From: Hofstenia miamia
Lineage: Eukaryota; Xenacoelomorpha; Acoela; Hofsteniidae
DNA length: 64,000 nt
Assembly (NCBI GenBank): GCA_900660155.1
Contig: CABFPE010000280.1
Span: 804,703-868,702 of the forward strand
Direction: 5' to 3'
In this document: piece after piece, positions 12,173-26,000 of the stretch
How positions within the stretch are numbered: the first letter of the stretch is position 1
Layout: each line of letters opens with the position of its first letter
Notes under the pieces: generated by a model
Told to the model about the DNA's origin: nothing
Database searches by the model: none
What the model saw: only the letters and a program-made list of their open reading frames with translations
Position numbers and translations under genes: made by a program

Positions 12173-12567
12173 TAAAAAATATTTTAACAATGGGGGATTT
12201 TTACTAAACCTAAAATTTGAATATTTTTGCCGAAAATGTTTAACTTAGTTTAAATTCCTTAAGAATAAAAAAACTATTAAAAATTAATTGCTAATTTTTG
12301 CAGAAATTCACTGTCTTTTTCTTGTTCAGATGATTTCACTACCTTTTGAATCATAAAAACTATTACTTTGTAAGATGAATTTCTGGAAAATCAAAATATA
12401 GTCACATCACCTCCCCAGAAAGAGACAGTGAATTTCTGCAAAAATTTAGCAAATATTTATTAATAGTTGCTTTATTTTTAAAGAGCTTAAACTAAAGTAA
12501 ACAATTTTGGCTAAAAATATTTAAGTTTCAATTTTAATAGAAATCACTCATTCGAAATATTAATTTT
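12173..12567. mobile_element. long-TIR MITE (hairpin element)
   Basis: About 150 bp at 12173-12322 is the imperfect reverse complement of 12419-12567, with less than 100 bp between the arms. The best-conserved part is the inner edge (GCAGAAATTCACTGTC and its complement). No coding capacity. The target duplication is unclear because the outer ends fade into AT-rich flank. Superfamily not assigned. Confidence 0.75.
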
Positions 12568-12677
12568 CGTGGGGGTAAATAAGAACATCACTAAGAGAAC
12601 GGTTAAACAGAAAGATAACATTGTAGGAGTGTGAAGCAGATATTGAAGAGAGTCAATTTAATTCTTGTCATGATAAA

Positions 12678-12945
12678 ATGTTAAAAAAGAAAAATGCCAA
12701 TCATTCTTGCAAGAAAATTCCGATCACTGGTGAAGTAACAATAGAAAATGTGATTTGTGCTAATTTTGGAAGAAAATTTCTGGGAAGAATTGAAAAGATT
12801 TACAACAATGGTGAAATTCAAGGTTCATTTCTGTGTTTCTGCAGACAGACAGGAGATACTGTATCTTTGTCATAGCCTGAACAAGAAGACATCACTGATT
12901 TCAGTATATTGATTATATTGTTCCTGAAAATGTATATTAAGTGGT
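12678..12945 (+). pseudogene. decayed C-terminal tail, WPExxDI type
   Basis: The frame from 12678 reads FGRKFLGRIEKIYNNGEIQG... then reaches a TAG at 12873-12875, followed in the same frame by PEQEDITDFS and, one frame over, DYIVPENVY. This matches a tail common in invertebrate transposon-associated proteins ('xxGxVxxxxxxxxVxFL...FxWPExxDIxxxxxxDI'), in which Trp would stand where the TAG is. The element or gene of origin is not identified. Non-functional. Confidence 0.4.
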
Positions 12946-13009
12946 AGACGAAAATATCTCTTTGTAAAAGAACTAAATTAAAGCAATATATAATGTTACA
13001 ATGGCGCAA

Positions 13010-13467
13010 GACTCATTACACTTGAATATGACTTATATTATTTAGCTTTGGTCGTAATTATCATTATATGTAAAAGTCATTGTATTATGCCTTTGTAGTA
13101 GCCCTTTTCGCTTTAATTCAATTTCTTTCAACTCTTTCTGATTTACCACTCAATTCTTATATGATTTTTTATTTGCATATACCTTAATATAACTTATTAT
13201 ACATTAATGGCTAACAGTTGCAATTGTTTAGAGTAATTTCATTATATATTTTCACCCAATAGTGAGTGTGAATAGGTATACAAAGGATAAATATGAACAC
13301 TTTTAAAATTTAGAATTTTTTTTTCCTGAGAGCTAAATATAATTTTCATTGAAGTGAACATTATGCACTGCTTATCGCTGCAGGAACACGAAGTAACTCA
13401 CCGCGGTATACCGCAAAAGCCTTACTTATGAAATTAGCAACTTAAACGCTCATAACGTTTTACTGCG

Positions 13468-13505
<38 letters not shown>

Positions 13506-13743
13506 ATATATGTATATATTGCATTAGAAATTGGTGTTAAATTATAATTAGCACCAACATCGATTATTCTTTCCATGAAGCATCATTCACCACTTGGTAT
13601 GAAAAAAATAGTTTTTTAACAAGCCTATATTTTTTATGTCTAGACATTGACAATAATGCATATATAAAAATTTTTTCCATAAATCTTAGTGAGAAATCAT
13701 TTCGGTATATTACGTTTATATTTGACGCTAAATAGATGCCTTT

Positions 13744-13786
<43 letters not shown>

Positions 13787-14205
13787 ACTTTAGGATTTGT
13801 GACAAAATTACATGTGGTACTTACCCATTGATTACATGTAGAAATTATATCCCAGAATAAATCCATATTTTTTTCAAATATTTTGCGTTTAACTATTAAT
13901 TAGATCCAAATATACACAATATTTTTCACTAAAGATGAATTGATCGAGTATGCATCTAAGTTGTTTGTGATTCTATGTATTTCAAAGTTCTTCGAAGATA
14001 CAAAAATAATGATTGTATAGTTGCATGCCCCGCTTGTAAATATTTCAATAGTATTCAAAATCACAATGTTCTAGTTATGTCCTTAACGAAATGAACTGCT
14101 TAACAAGTACTAACATTCACATGTATAGCAAGCATAATTTTCCAACTATTTGAAATACATTAAAATGGTATTAGAAAACAATGTTTACCATAAATTCGCT
14201 CAAAA
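13010..14205. other. AT-rich non-coding with TA microsatellites
   Basis: (TA)n tracts at about 13470-13520 and 13747-13784. The 100-codon minus frame at 13564-13866 runs through the second tract and is spurious. This is the 3' flank of the minus-strand GPCR; no gene seen. Confidence 0.5.
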
Positions 14206-15156
14206 TCATTGTTGTGTTTCTTGAGTTTGAATTGTTGTCAATGGTTCAACCTTTGAAAACGTTTTCAACCTAAATTCTTTGTTGCTGAAAGCATACGTGA
14301 AAAAATTGACAGTGGTGTTTGAGAATAACAGAACTACGGTAAATTTTTCAAAGGGTGTTCCAAATGCTGCAATTGGATCATCCAAAAGCAGTATTGTTGC
14401 GTAATTTACTAAGTTGGGCATTGTAGTGCAGACGAAGATAAAAGAGATCACAAAGACCATGAGGGTAACCTTATTTTCCGCTCTGCGTATTGTCATTTCT
14501 CTTTTTGACACAGTGCTCTGAAATTGTTTAGATCTTTTCTTTAAAGCCAGACTAATTTTAACATAGCAAAACACAGGCAATAATACTTTCAATATTACAT
14601 AATCAACTATTAACCATATTCCAAAATAAAAAACGAATTTCTTCGAGTAGTCATCCTCACAATGGGAATTTTCTACATATGGTACAAATATTTTGGAAAT
14701 GTCCATCATATGAGGATAAATCCAACAGAAACCGACAATGAAAATTAAATTTCGTTTGCTGAATATTGTCTTATATCTCTGTGGATGCAGAACTGCGCAG
14801 TATCTCTCAACACTAATAATAGTTATATTCATTCCCGATGTGCGGTAGGCAGCCCATTGAAGATAAGCAGTCTTCATTAAATGACAAATGAAATATCCCA
14901 ATATGCCACTAGGTACCTTACCAGGTCCTCGTTTGAATGCGGGTATTGAATAATTTATAATGATCATAAAAGAACCCCACAAATCACTAAGTGCCAAATT
15001 AAACATCATCAAATGTGATTTTGTTCTAACACGTTTATTTGTAAGGAAAACCAACAATATGAGCGCGTTGAAAAAAACCCCAGTTGTTCCAACAATAATT
15101 AAAATAATATTAAACGCTGGAAGAGATTCAAAGTAAGTCGATGTCGTGTTCGCCAT
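14206..15156 (-). CDS. orphan rhodopsin-class (class A) GPCR, intronless
   Basis: A 316-residue seven-transmembrane receptor in one exon, presumably at the plasma membrane and coupling to G proteins. Segments: TM1 ~15-39, TM2 ~49-72 with Asp58 in NLALSD, TM3 ~88-117 ending in ERY (117-119), TM4 ~135-156 with Trp145, TM5 ~176-203, TM6 ~228-255, TM7 ~270-292. Cys91 and Cys166 can form the extracellular disulfide. Asn3 is in an N-glycosylation sequon. Unusual: TM6 lacks the CWxP Trp (it reads CTTMP), TM7 has NFFTY in place of NPxxY, and there is no Asp at the amine-binding position of TM3, so an aminergic ligand is unlikely. The frame is intact, and ATG with the short N-terminus aligns with the start of the paralogue at 46232-47137. 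Ligand and subfamily are unknown. Confidence 0.93.
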   Translation of the reverse strand: MANTTSTYFESLPAFNIILIIVGTTGVFFNALILLVFLTNKRVRTKSHLMMFNLALSDLWGSFMIIINYSIPAFKRGPGKVPSGILGYFICHLMKTAYLQWAAYRTSGMNITIISVERYCAVLHPQRYKTIFSKRNLIFIVGFCWIYPHMMDISKIFVPYVENSHCEDDYSKKFVFYFGIWLIVDYVILKVLLPVFCYVKISLALKKRSKQFQSTVSKREMTIRRAENKVTLMVFVISFIFVCTTMPNLVNYATILLLDDPIAAFGTPFEKFTVVLLFSNTTVNFFTYAFSNKEFRLKTFSKVEPLTTIQTQETQQ

Positions 15157-16204
15157 TAGAAATACTAAACTTTAATGACAAATTAATGGACATTCTTATT
15201 GGCTGCTTTGTATAAGGAACTGTAATATTAGAGCTTTCTAATGCTAATTTTACAAGAAATGACTTCGAGTGTAAAAAATTATAAATAATATATAAAGCAC
15301 AAAATTCTAATAAAAGTATTTTCTGTGTTTATAAATCCAACATAACACGCTTGAATTTTTCTCATCACTGCATTCATATACACTCTGAGAAAAAATATCT
15401 TATTTTTCAAGTAGATCAATTTCTTATTATGAAAATACAAACTAAATTTTTTATTTTTTAGATAATATTTTATTATTTGAAAAACTTTTTGAATTCAATA
15501 ACGATATGTAGGGATAATTTCTGTGAGTGGAGTTTATAAAACAGAGGTAATGTCATGCACTGCCCCTACATTATGTATTGAATTACCGTCATTAAAATAT
15601 ATTTTTTTTCAAAATAAAAATTTTCTAGATCTATTTTATATTCAGCTAGAAACTTTTTTCCTGGTGTTGATATGTAATTTCTCAAATACAATTCAAGAGA
15701 TTAATCACTCAAGTGTAGTATTTCAAAATAAAATCCTCTTGATTAATTGCATAAATTTTCAAGATGTCTTTTTCTTAAAAACAAAAGGCTTTCTATGAGT
15801 GTACCAATAGAAACTTTACAAAGAAAACTCTTAAAAGAGGTGAATATTTGATAAATAAATATTTTATTTTGTAATAATCAGGATCAGAAATGAATAGTTA
15901 TTCAATTTGCATACGGATCTTTCTGTGAATATAAGAATTGAATGAAATTAACAAATTTATTTTTGAGATTTTCTTCAATAGAAAAGTCGCATCCATTTGT
16001 GTTGCCAATCATTTTTAGACTGTGTCTATTTTAACAATATTATAAGAGAACAAATGCAATTGGATGTATTTCTCTTAATTGCTAATGCTAATGTCTAAAG
16101 AGTAGTTTTCGTAGGAAATATGATCTGTTGCGCTATCCAAGGCATTTAGGAATTACATCTTATATTTTGTTATAAAAAAAATATATATATATATATATAA
16201 TATA
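15157..16204. other. 5' flank of GPCR; no other gene seen
   Basis: AT-rich. Would contain the promoter of the minus-strand receptor, but no clear element could be picked out. Ends in a (TA)n tract at about 16181-16204 that runs into a gap. Confidence 0.4.
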
Positions 16205-17204
16205 NNNNNNNNNNNNNNNNNNNNNNNNNNNNNNNNNNNNNNNNNNNNNNNNNNNNNNNNNNNNNNNNNNNNNNNNNNNNNNNNNNNNNNNNNNNNNNNN
16301 NNNNNNNNNNNNNNNNNNNNNNNNNNNNNNNNNNNNNNNNNNNNNNNNNNNNNNNNNNNNNNNNNNNNNNNNNNNNNNNNNNNNNNNNNNNNNNNNNNNN
16401 NNNNNNNNNNNNNNNNNNNNNNNNNNNNNNNNNNNNNNNNNNNNNNNNNNNNNNNNNNNNNNNNNNNNNNNNNNNNNNNNNNNNNNNNNNNNNNNNNNNN
16501 NNNNNNNNNNNNNNNNNNNNNNNNNNNNNNNNNNNNNNNNNNNNNNNNNNNNNNNNNNNNNNNNNNNNNNNNNNNNNNNNNNNNNNNNNNNNNNNNNNNN
16601 NNNNNNNNNNNNNNNNNNNNNNNNNNNNNNNNNNNNNNNNNNNNNNNNNNNNNNNNNNNNNNNNNNNNNNNNNNNNNNNNNNNNNNNNNNNNNNNNNNNN
16701 NNNNNNNNNNNNNNNNNNNNNNNNNNNNNNNNNNNNNNNNNNNNNNNNNNNNNNNNNNNNNNNNNNNNNNNNNNNNNNNNNNNNNNNNNNNNNNNNNNNN
16801 NNNNNNNNNNNNNNNNNNNNNNNNNNNNNNNNNNNNNNNNNNNNNNNNNNNNNNNNNNNNNNNNNNNNNNNNNNNNNNNNNNNNNNNNNNNNNNNNNNNN
16901 NNNNNNNNNNNNNNNNNNNNNNNNNNNNNNNNNNNNNNNNNNNNNNNNNNNNNNNNNNNNNNNNNNNNNNNNNNNNNNNNNNNNNNNNNNNNNNNNNNNN
17001 NNNNNNNNNNNNNNNNNNNNNNNNNNNNNNNNNNNNNNNNNNNNNNNNNNNNNNNNNNNNNNNNNNNNNNNNNNNNNNNNNNNNNNNNNNNNNNNNNNNN
17101 NNNNNNNNNNNNNNNNNNNNNNNNNNNNNNNNNNNNNNNNNNNNNNNNNNNNNNNNNNNNNNNNNNNNNNNNNNNNNNNNNNNNNNNNNNNNNNNNNNNN
17201 NNNN
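16205..17204. other. assembly gap, 1000 N
   Basis: Exactly 1000 N. The 5' LTR of the retroelement that follows most likely lies here. Confidence 0.99.
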
Positions 17205-17399
17205 GATTCTACATGGTGACCATAACAGGATGCTGACATGATAACTGTTTAATCTTGTTGTTTTCTTTCAATGGTTTGGTTGTTAGTTGGCTTTTTGTTT
17301 TGGTGCGTATCAGCTGGGATAGTTGTTTCCCCTGATCGCTGTGAGACTTCAGAGAAAGTTACCTATCGATGTATTCATTAACTTCCTCACCCTTGAAGG

Positions 17400-19430
17400 A
17401 TGGCGACGAAGCTTTTAGTGTTTCTTATTTGGCTGATGTCAACTGTTAAATTTCTTGTTTGTTTTACTTTTACTAGTGCTTTTATACGTTGGATTTATTA
17501 CCAAGTACTGCTGTGTTCATTTCTCCCTTTTTGGTCTGTTAATCACTGTTACCCCTTTTTGTGTGCTTTTTGCTTGTGTGTGTGGGAGTGCTCCCCACTG
17601 TCAGTTCTAGAAATTATTGGTTTGTTCTCTAAACGTCTAATGGATTCTAATCACACTGTTGTTTATTCTCCTACTTTTGGGACTTCTCCAGTTAGGAGCG
17701 TCCCCTGTGCAAGCATTGGTAACCAGGACGTTACTCCTTGCACCATTGGATCGTTACTTACTTTTTCTCGACCTGTTTCTCCCATTCCAACTACCCAAAG
17801 GATGGATCAGAACGCCTCAACACTCCCTTATAGTGATCCAAACGCAATGAGTCCAGCATTTCATCAAAATTTGCGTCGTATTTTGAACACCCAAAATGCT
17901 TCTCCAATCCCCCTTCATCCTCGCAGTTATGCTAGTGGTAATGAGCAGTCTACACCTCAGATTGATGTGCACCTTGCGGAGATTGAGCAATTGAAGGAAG
18001 CTTTGTCACAACAGGTAGCTCTTGGAATGGAGAGTGAACATCAAGTAGAGTCTCTCCAGGCTGAAATTAACACCCAACATGTGGCCTATCAAAGAATGGA
18101 GCGCCAGATGCTGGAATCAACTATTGCGCTGGAATTACAAATACATGAGTTGAAGGGTGCCGTCAACAACTCGCACCATCAAGAGGAAGCATTGTATCAA
18201 CGACATGACGAATATGTTACTCATGCTGTATTAAATGAAGCTTTGGACGAATTAGCCGAGAGGATCATTGGCTGAGTAGTTCATTTAGTGGGTGCTGCTA
18301 ATCAACCTCCTCCAGCTGTTCCTTTGTGTGGAGGGTCTTCTTCTATACCTTGTTCCACTACTCCTTCACACAGTCAACCTACTTTCGCTCAGGCGGCTCT
18401 TACGCAAATATCTATGTTAACTACAGGAGCTACTCCTCAAACAGGATATGTCCAGTCATTACCCGATCTGGTGAGCACTGTTGTCATTCCTGCAGTCAAG
18501 GAACAACATGTGAGCGATACTATTCCATTTACTGAAAAAGCCGGCACTAAAGATCAGCCAAGATATCGTGATTCAATCCTTCCCCTTGAGTCCAATGGAC
18601 AGGTACAATTATTTAGCAAACACTCTGTTCTGCCTAAATTCACTGGGCAAATTGATGCCGTGTTGCAGTCCTTTGACGAATGGTTTTTCTTGTTTGAGCT
18701 GACGATGAAACAACACAAAAATTCACAGGAGTCAGCCATCTCACAATTTCCCTTATATCTCAGTGGATTGGCCTACAATCAATACATGATGCTCGATCGC
18801 AACATCAAAACTGACTACCAGCTATTGGTGGGCTTCTTTGAGGATCATTACCAAGCACCGCACATCAAGCATCAGTATAAGACATTATTGTGTGATATGT
18901 CCTTCAAATTCGGTGACAATATTTGGAACTATATTACCCAGGTCAAACGTTTGTTTTGTTTGAGTAGTCTTTCCAGAGAATATTCTAAACACGATCTATT
19001 CTTTTACAACTGCCGAGGTTTTTCTTCATTGATCAGAAACTGGTTGGAAGTTCGATGCGACCCTGAGGATAGCCTCCACAAGATCATCCGCAAAGCCATT
19101 AGTGTGGTTTATATGCTCCAGAATTCTCAACGCATCAATAATGATATAACTCGTTTTTCTGGCGTGTCTGGAATGAAGAATTTTGAGTCTAGGAGGCCCG
19201 CAAGTGCCAAAAAGGTATTCAACTTATCATCAGTAAGATGCTTCACTTGCGGTGAAAAAGGGCATCTCAAATCTCAGTGCAAGGCGAAAGTGCAGCTTAT
19301 CACTGATGGAGAAGGATTCATTATCAAAGAGCCGCAAACTATCAAAACTACCACGTCGTTATGTGTCGACAATCTTGTCGACTTGGAGCCCGGTCAACCA
19401 ACTACATCTTCAGATTTAAATTAATTGGAG
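17400..19430 (+). mobile_element. LTR element: leader and gag region (fossil)
   Basis: Part of the Ty3/gypsy-type fossil. The gag-like portion includes a Ser/Thr/Pro-rich stretch, a predicted coiled coil at about 17970-18270 and, near 19240-19290, a CCHC zinc knuckle of form CX2CX4HX4C (CFTCGEKGHLKSQC) typical of nucleocapsid RNA binding. Confidence 0.85.
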
Positions 19431-22400
19431 TGCCGCCTCCCATCAAACATGCGCCACATGTCTTAGTAATCACCCAGATAATAAGGAAGAATTTAATACC
19501 TGTTGAGATGAATGGAAATATTTTTAACACCACAGTGGATACTGGAGCTGTGGCCTCCATAATTAGTGACAAGTGTTGTAAAGAGTTATGTTTAAATCGA
19601 GATTCATTGGATCCCTCAGGTGCGAAGCTTATTGACGCTTCTGGAAACCCTCTTTCTCTAAAAGGGAAGCTAAAGAATGCCTCAATCAAAGTTCATGCGG
19701 AGCCCTTTGAAGTAGACCTTTTGGTAATAGACACTTCAAATCATCGCCTCCCATATGATCTCATCTTGGGAAATGATTTTCTGTAGTGAAACTCCTGTGT
19801 TATTGACTTCAAAAATAATACGATTTCTATTAAAGACCAAGAAGCAATGCAATTGGCTACGATCCCTGAGAAGGAAGTCATCTTTAACCTGGACGAACCT
19901 ATATCTCTCGAACCCAAGCATTGGACTCGAGTTGCCGTATCTTCTGATGCTAGTATTGATGGGGACATCATGATCTCAGGGCAGAGAGGAAAATACGTGC
20001 GGGGAATCTCTTTCTCACCAGATTTATGCAAAGTAATAAAAGGGAAGACATATATTACTGTTTTAAATGGAGCAAATTTTCCTGTAAAGATTGGAGTTTC
20101 ACAATTGCAGTTAGTAGGAGTGCCAGTTAGAGTTGAAAATATCCCGGTCACTTGTTTACCTATATGTACCGCCATTCATGATTTCGAAGATCCTGTAAGT
20201 CCAGTGAAAGTACCAACAGTCACCGAAAATTCTCATCCTCACCTCAATCAAAGAGAAAGAAAGTCATTGGTCTCTTTACTTTATAGCAAGCACAATGTGC
20301 TTAACTATGGTACAATTAGTGTTGGTCAAGCATTAGGTGAGGAGCACGCAATTGAATTGAAACATGATCGACCAATTAGGTTACCAGTACGCCATGTACC
20401 AGAAAATTTGAAACCTGAATATGAGAAGATCTTGAGTGATTTAATCGAAAGAGGAATAATACAAGGAAGTAACAGCCCTTATGCTGCTCCCACTGTGTTC
20501 ATTCGCCAAGGTGAGAAGTATCGGCTGTGCATTGATTTTCATAAACTGAATGATATCACAATTATGGACGCGTATCCCCTGCCAAGGATCAAAGATCTCC
20601 TTTATGACGCCATTAAATACAAATTTTTTTCATGCTTAGATCTATGCAAAGCTTACTGGCAGGTACCTATGTGCCCTTCCGACATCTCAAAGACCGCCTT
20701 CATTACCCCTTATGGGTTATACGAGTGGAAGTATATGGCCTTTGGCCTATGCAATGCGCCAGCTACCTTCCAGCAATACGTCACTAAAGTCCTCAAAGAT
20801 GGTGCAAACCTTCTTGAGCCCGGCATATCAGCTTATATAGACAACATCTTAGTTGCAAGTAACACTTTTGAAGAACATTTAGATAAGCTCAGTTGAACCT
20901 TAGATCTACTGCAGAAAGCAGGATTAAAAGTTAACAGAACGAAGTGCGCGTTAGTTCAGACAAAGGTAATTTTTCTTGGCCGAGTAGTTGAACCCAGAAA
21001 AATCTGGATAAAAAACAATGCTAAAGATTTCTTAGATAAGATCGAAATGCCACGGACCCACAGGGACGTTCAGCGACTAATGGGCTTCCTCAATTATTAT
21101 GGGATGTTCATCCTGGACCTTGCCGATAAAATGAAAATGATTTCGAATTTATTAAAAAAGTCTGTCACTTCAAATGGACATGGCAGGAACAAGAGGCTCT
21201 TGATGGCATAAAAACAGAACTTAAAAAGATACTGTCTTTGAACACTCCTGATTATGCTAAAGATTTTATAATTGATTGTGATGCTAGTGCTGTTGCTATT
21301 AGCGGGATCCTGAGTCAGGACATCAATGGAGTCGAAAGTCCAGTTCTGTACTTCAGTAGAAAACTCAGAGCTTCAGAGAAGAACTATGGCGCAACTAAGT
21401 GTGAGATGCTTGCATTGGTCGAATCCTTGAAGAAGTTTCACTATTTCATACTTGGTCATAAATTCACCATGAGAGCCGACAACAGTGCTCTCTATTGGTT
21501 AAAGATATTTAGTGGCGACAAATCGAGTATCGTTGCAAGATGGATTGAATACTTAAATGATTTTTCATTCACAATTAAACATTGCCCTGGCTGACTCCAC
21601 TTGCACGCCAATTATAGGACGGCTCTGACGAGCTACGAACATGATCTTAAAAAACCAAACGGGGAAAGATTCCTTTTTCATTTATTCCCCACACTGACTA
21701 TCAGTTGATACCCGAGATAAATGCTGACAGAAACGGAAAACCTATTCTCACCATCCTCATGAGAGAGGAAATTTCCAAAGAGGAAATAGTTCGTTACCAA
21801 CACTGTGATTGGATATTGGACCAGATAATGAAAAGGATGAGGGATCCGTACTTCCCCACATCTCCAGAAGTGAATCGCTATTTCCATTGCTACAACTGGC
21901 ATGTGACTGATAACAGTCTATTATATGCAAAGAGTAAACACAACAATCAGCTTGCTATCCCTGAGTATTTCAAAAGGGATCTGGTGCGTAGAGTTCATGA
22001 ACGAGGTCACCTCGGCATTTTCCAGACCGAGAAAACTTTCAATTCAAGGTATGTTATCACCAGAATACGAACTACTGTGACAGATGTAATTGATAAATGT
22101 GAAAAATGTTTACTCAACAACATCCACCACTTTCCTCAACAAAGAGCTGAAATGGAATTGCGGTCTGCAGAAAGCCCTAATGAGTTGGTGCACGTTGATT
22201 TGGAACAGCTATCAAAAGACGACNCGAGTATTTTTATAACACGTTGGTACATACAACAACTGGTGTCAGCCCCTTCAAAGCCATGTTCGGTAGAGAGGCC
22301 GCTACTTCCTTGTCAATGATGTTTCCAAAATACACTGACAACAATGTGGAAAGCTATGTGAATAGATTAATTACTGATATGTAACAAATTCTTGCGGTCT

Positions 22401-23085
22401 GCAGAAAGCCCTAATGAGTTGGTGCACGTTGATTTGGAACAGCTATCAAAAGACGACGAGGGTTTTCAATATCTACTCGTGATGGTGGACCACTTCACCA
22501 AGTTTGCCCGTATAGTTCCTTTAAGCAGTACAACTGCAGAAAAGGTGGCTGACAAAATCCTTAAAGAATGGATCTTAAAATATGGGCCAATGCACAAATT
22601 AGTTTNGTTTTTGCTTATCTGCCCCGAATTACCACAGATAGCAATCAAGTACGGAAACTCGCAAATGATTGGCAAGGCCCCTTTACGATAGAAAAAGTAC
22701 TTGATCATAACACATATACTTTAAACAATGGTAAAACGGTACATTTTCAAAGGCTCAAACGAGCTATAAAAGATATAGAGCATGTGATAATAGATGATAA
22801 TAATGAATTTATGTTAGTAGACAATGGTGTCAATGTATATGAAAAATATGATAATTTAACTAGTTTTTCAGAGTTCTCTGACACAGAGTACAATTGTGAT
22901 AATGTTAATTCTGAGAACTTAGACCCACGTACGCTCCCCCAGAGAAGGGCGAGAACTACTTACAATCCCAACATTTGGGATTTAAATCTTATAACTCCAT
23001 TTAGGAATGAAACCAGTAAATCGCAAATGAGAGTCGCCAGCTCCACCTGTCCGCCGCCGAGGGACAAGGAGGATGGAAGGTAGCC
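19430..23085 (+). mobile_element. LTR element: pol region (fossil)
   Basis: Part of the same fossil. Recognisable in order: aspartic protease around 19500-19790, reverse transcriptase around 20360-21230, RNase H around 21240-21600, and integrase around 21900-23080 with an HHCC-type zinc-binding segment followed by core-domain sequence. The RNase H-before-integrase order is that of Ty3/gypsy, not Ty1/copia. Confidence 0.9.
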
Positions 23086-26000
23086 GACTTGAACGAGATG
23101 CCTCACCTAGGCGCAAGAGACATGTTTCTCTGCTTGCTGAGGCCTGCGCAAGAAAAAGAGGACGTCAGGATGGTGCTGAGGAGAGTCTGATTCCATGTGG
23201 GTGACACATTGCTCCATGACTCAGAGAGCAGTCAGCATTTACCACGACGCCCTCCACATCTCACCCCTACATGGAGAGACACGTTTCCCCACGTGCGCGA
23301 GAGGAGCTGGCAACCCCCACTTTAAAAACTTATGATTCCAGAGTAACTTTTAGTGCTTTACAACTTGTAAATACCCCCATAAGAGCGACTTGATAGCCCC
23401 TTTGACCTCTTCCACCGTCACTTCCACTGTAAGATCTCAGAAGACAGAAGAGAGAAGAAGAAAAATATCTAAAGTCGGTGATGAAACACTACACCTGTAC
23501 TATATTGCAACTAGAAAAGCCATAGCCATTATCCGTGATAACATATCAGAGGAGACTAAAGATCAACTCTGCCGTACGTACAACGGACGCGACATGACTT
23601 GCTCTATCAACGTCATTCCTTTTGTCATAGATGCCTCCCATTGCCCCAAAATTCATACAATCATTGGTTACGACTCCAGGATGATGGAAAGTTTGAGTCA
23701 TCTCTATTGGCGCAGCACAGTGCACACCTTTTTCAATGACGATTTTAATATATATAACTTATGCCAGTTTTTGAATAGTGGCAAAACCATTGATAGCTTT
23801 GAGTGTGTAAACATAGATTTCCAAAACCTCCTCTTTATTTACTTCTTACGAATATCTGAGACACAAACAGAGGACATAATGGAACAAATCAAGATTGCTT
23901 ATCACATCACCAAAGTTGAGGGCATTCGTCTAATAATGATAGTCCAAGGCGAGTACGAACCTTCAGTACCTGAACCAATAGAAAACCTACATTTCCGGAT
24001 GGAGAATTTCTTAATCTTATCAAAAGATGATTATGCTCCTATCTCTTCACATTCCACAAGCCACCTTCCCATCACTAGGCTCATATATACTGATTTACTT
24101 CTGTGTCAAAGATTGCCATCCCATCGTCTAGCTGTTGACCAGAAATTGATTATTGACGTCCTGCTCCAATCGCAGACCCTAGAAGTTACGGATCCCAACA
24201 CTCCCTCGCTAGCTACCATAACTGATATGAGAGTTAGCTTCGCCTTCACTCAGAGCAGCCAACTACTAAATGAAATTCAAACTATCTGGTCTGATCTAAA
24301 GGCAGATTTCAACCCCGAGTCTGATTGGCCCTGTTTAGATATATCTAGTCCATCACAGACTTATCACTCATCTGTAGAATGAACTCTGAGAGACATCAAA
24401 GTCTCCTATACCAACCAGGACAAGAAAAACTTCAAGGAACATCTCTTTGCAGAGAAAAATCTACCAGATATATATGCCAGAGGAGCAATTTGGATACTAG
24501 CAATCTTTCTCACAAAGGAGCCTCAATTACAGATACCCATGTCACATGAGAAGAGGACGTCCCTCATGAAAATTACTATTCACGAATTAGCCATTTGCCC
24601 GCTGACATGGAAAGTGAAGAACTGTCTGCTGTATAAGTGTAGTCCTCCTTCTTCCCCTGGAAAAACAAAGCGTGCCATGGACAAGTTTGAAAAATATTAT
24701 GCCCGACTGGTGGGGGCGAGCAGTGCTACTGGTAAGATGTTGATTATGTTAACTAGCAATCAACTTGGGATTTGTCCGTCGGACATCAATATTTTTTCTG
24801 ATACAGTAAAGAAGTACATGTGGGGCGCCACAGCCAAGACAAAATTCACCATATTTCACTCAGATAATGCTCCCCTAAGTATGAGAAGATTTGTAGAAAG
24901 ATTGCCTGGATCAACACAACAATTTCTTGATCAAGTCAACAAGTTCAATGTATATGGTAAAAATGAAATTTTATTCAACATGCAGCAAATGAGGTATCCT
25001 GAATGCGGGTACAGTCAATTCATTGAGTCAGCTAGGCATGTTAACAAAGAAGGCAAGATTATTCCCATCACCATTTTTGATCAGGTGATGNGTTTAGATA
25101 TATCTAGTCCATCACAGACTTATCACTCATCTGTAGAATGAACTCTGAGAGACATCAAAGTCTCCTATACCAACCAGGACAAGAAAAACTTCAAGGAACA
25201 TCTCTTTGCAGAGAAAAATCTACCAGATATATATGCCAGAGGAGCAATTTGGATACTAGCAATCTTTCTCACAAAGGAGCCTGCATGTTAACAAAGAAGG
25301 CAAGATTATTCCCATCACCATTTTTGATCAGGTGATGTGGACACCAGAGCAATTTTTTCGAGAGGAGGAGCTACTAGCATCTTCAGCTGTACAAATGTCT
25401 CCCCATATTCGTGACTTGATTGAAAAAGTAAACTTAGAAAAATTTGGAGGTACTGCCATCTCTCCTAAACCGACGCCACAATGGTCCGTAACAGAAGACG
25501 AACGCATTTTAATGCTTGAGCATGATCCTAGCAAGTTCCTTGATGACCTTAACGTGCAGCAGAGAATTCTGGTTGACAGCCGCAATAAAGACGTCCTTTC
25601 ATTGATGAAGTGGTGCCTCACAGAGATGTTTACCAAGGAGGAGTTAGTCATTTTACAATCCCCAGGGCGACATGTTGCTCTGGAGGTAGAATGTACTACT
25701 TCTTGCGTACGAATCTCCACACAACAGATTGAATGCTTACAACAAAGGGGACTCTGAGGAAAGTTCTGGGATACAATCAAGGACGCCTGTATAAATTATC
25801 CAGTAATGATAGGAACTGCCACTTTAGCTTCTCATGCAAAGTTCAGTGAGATGGAGAAGAAAATCAAAACGTCAAATCTTTTGTGTATTCCACCACCTAC
25901 AATCAAAACTCCGCTAATTCAGCCAAAATGGAAAGTACAAAAGCCCAAAAAGAAGGTCGCTGCTCAGTTATCTGATCAGATCAACTTTGTCAACAGTAAA

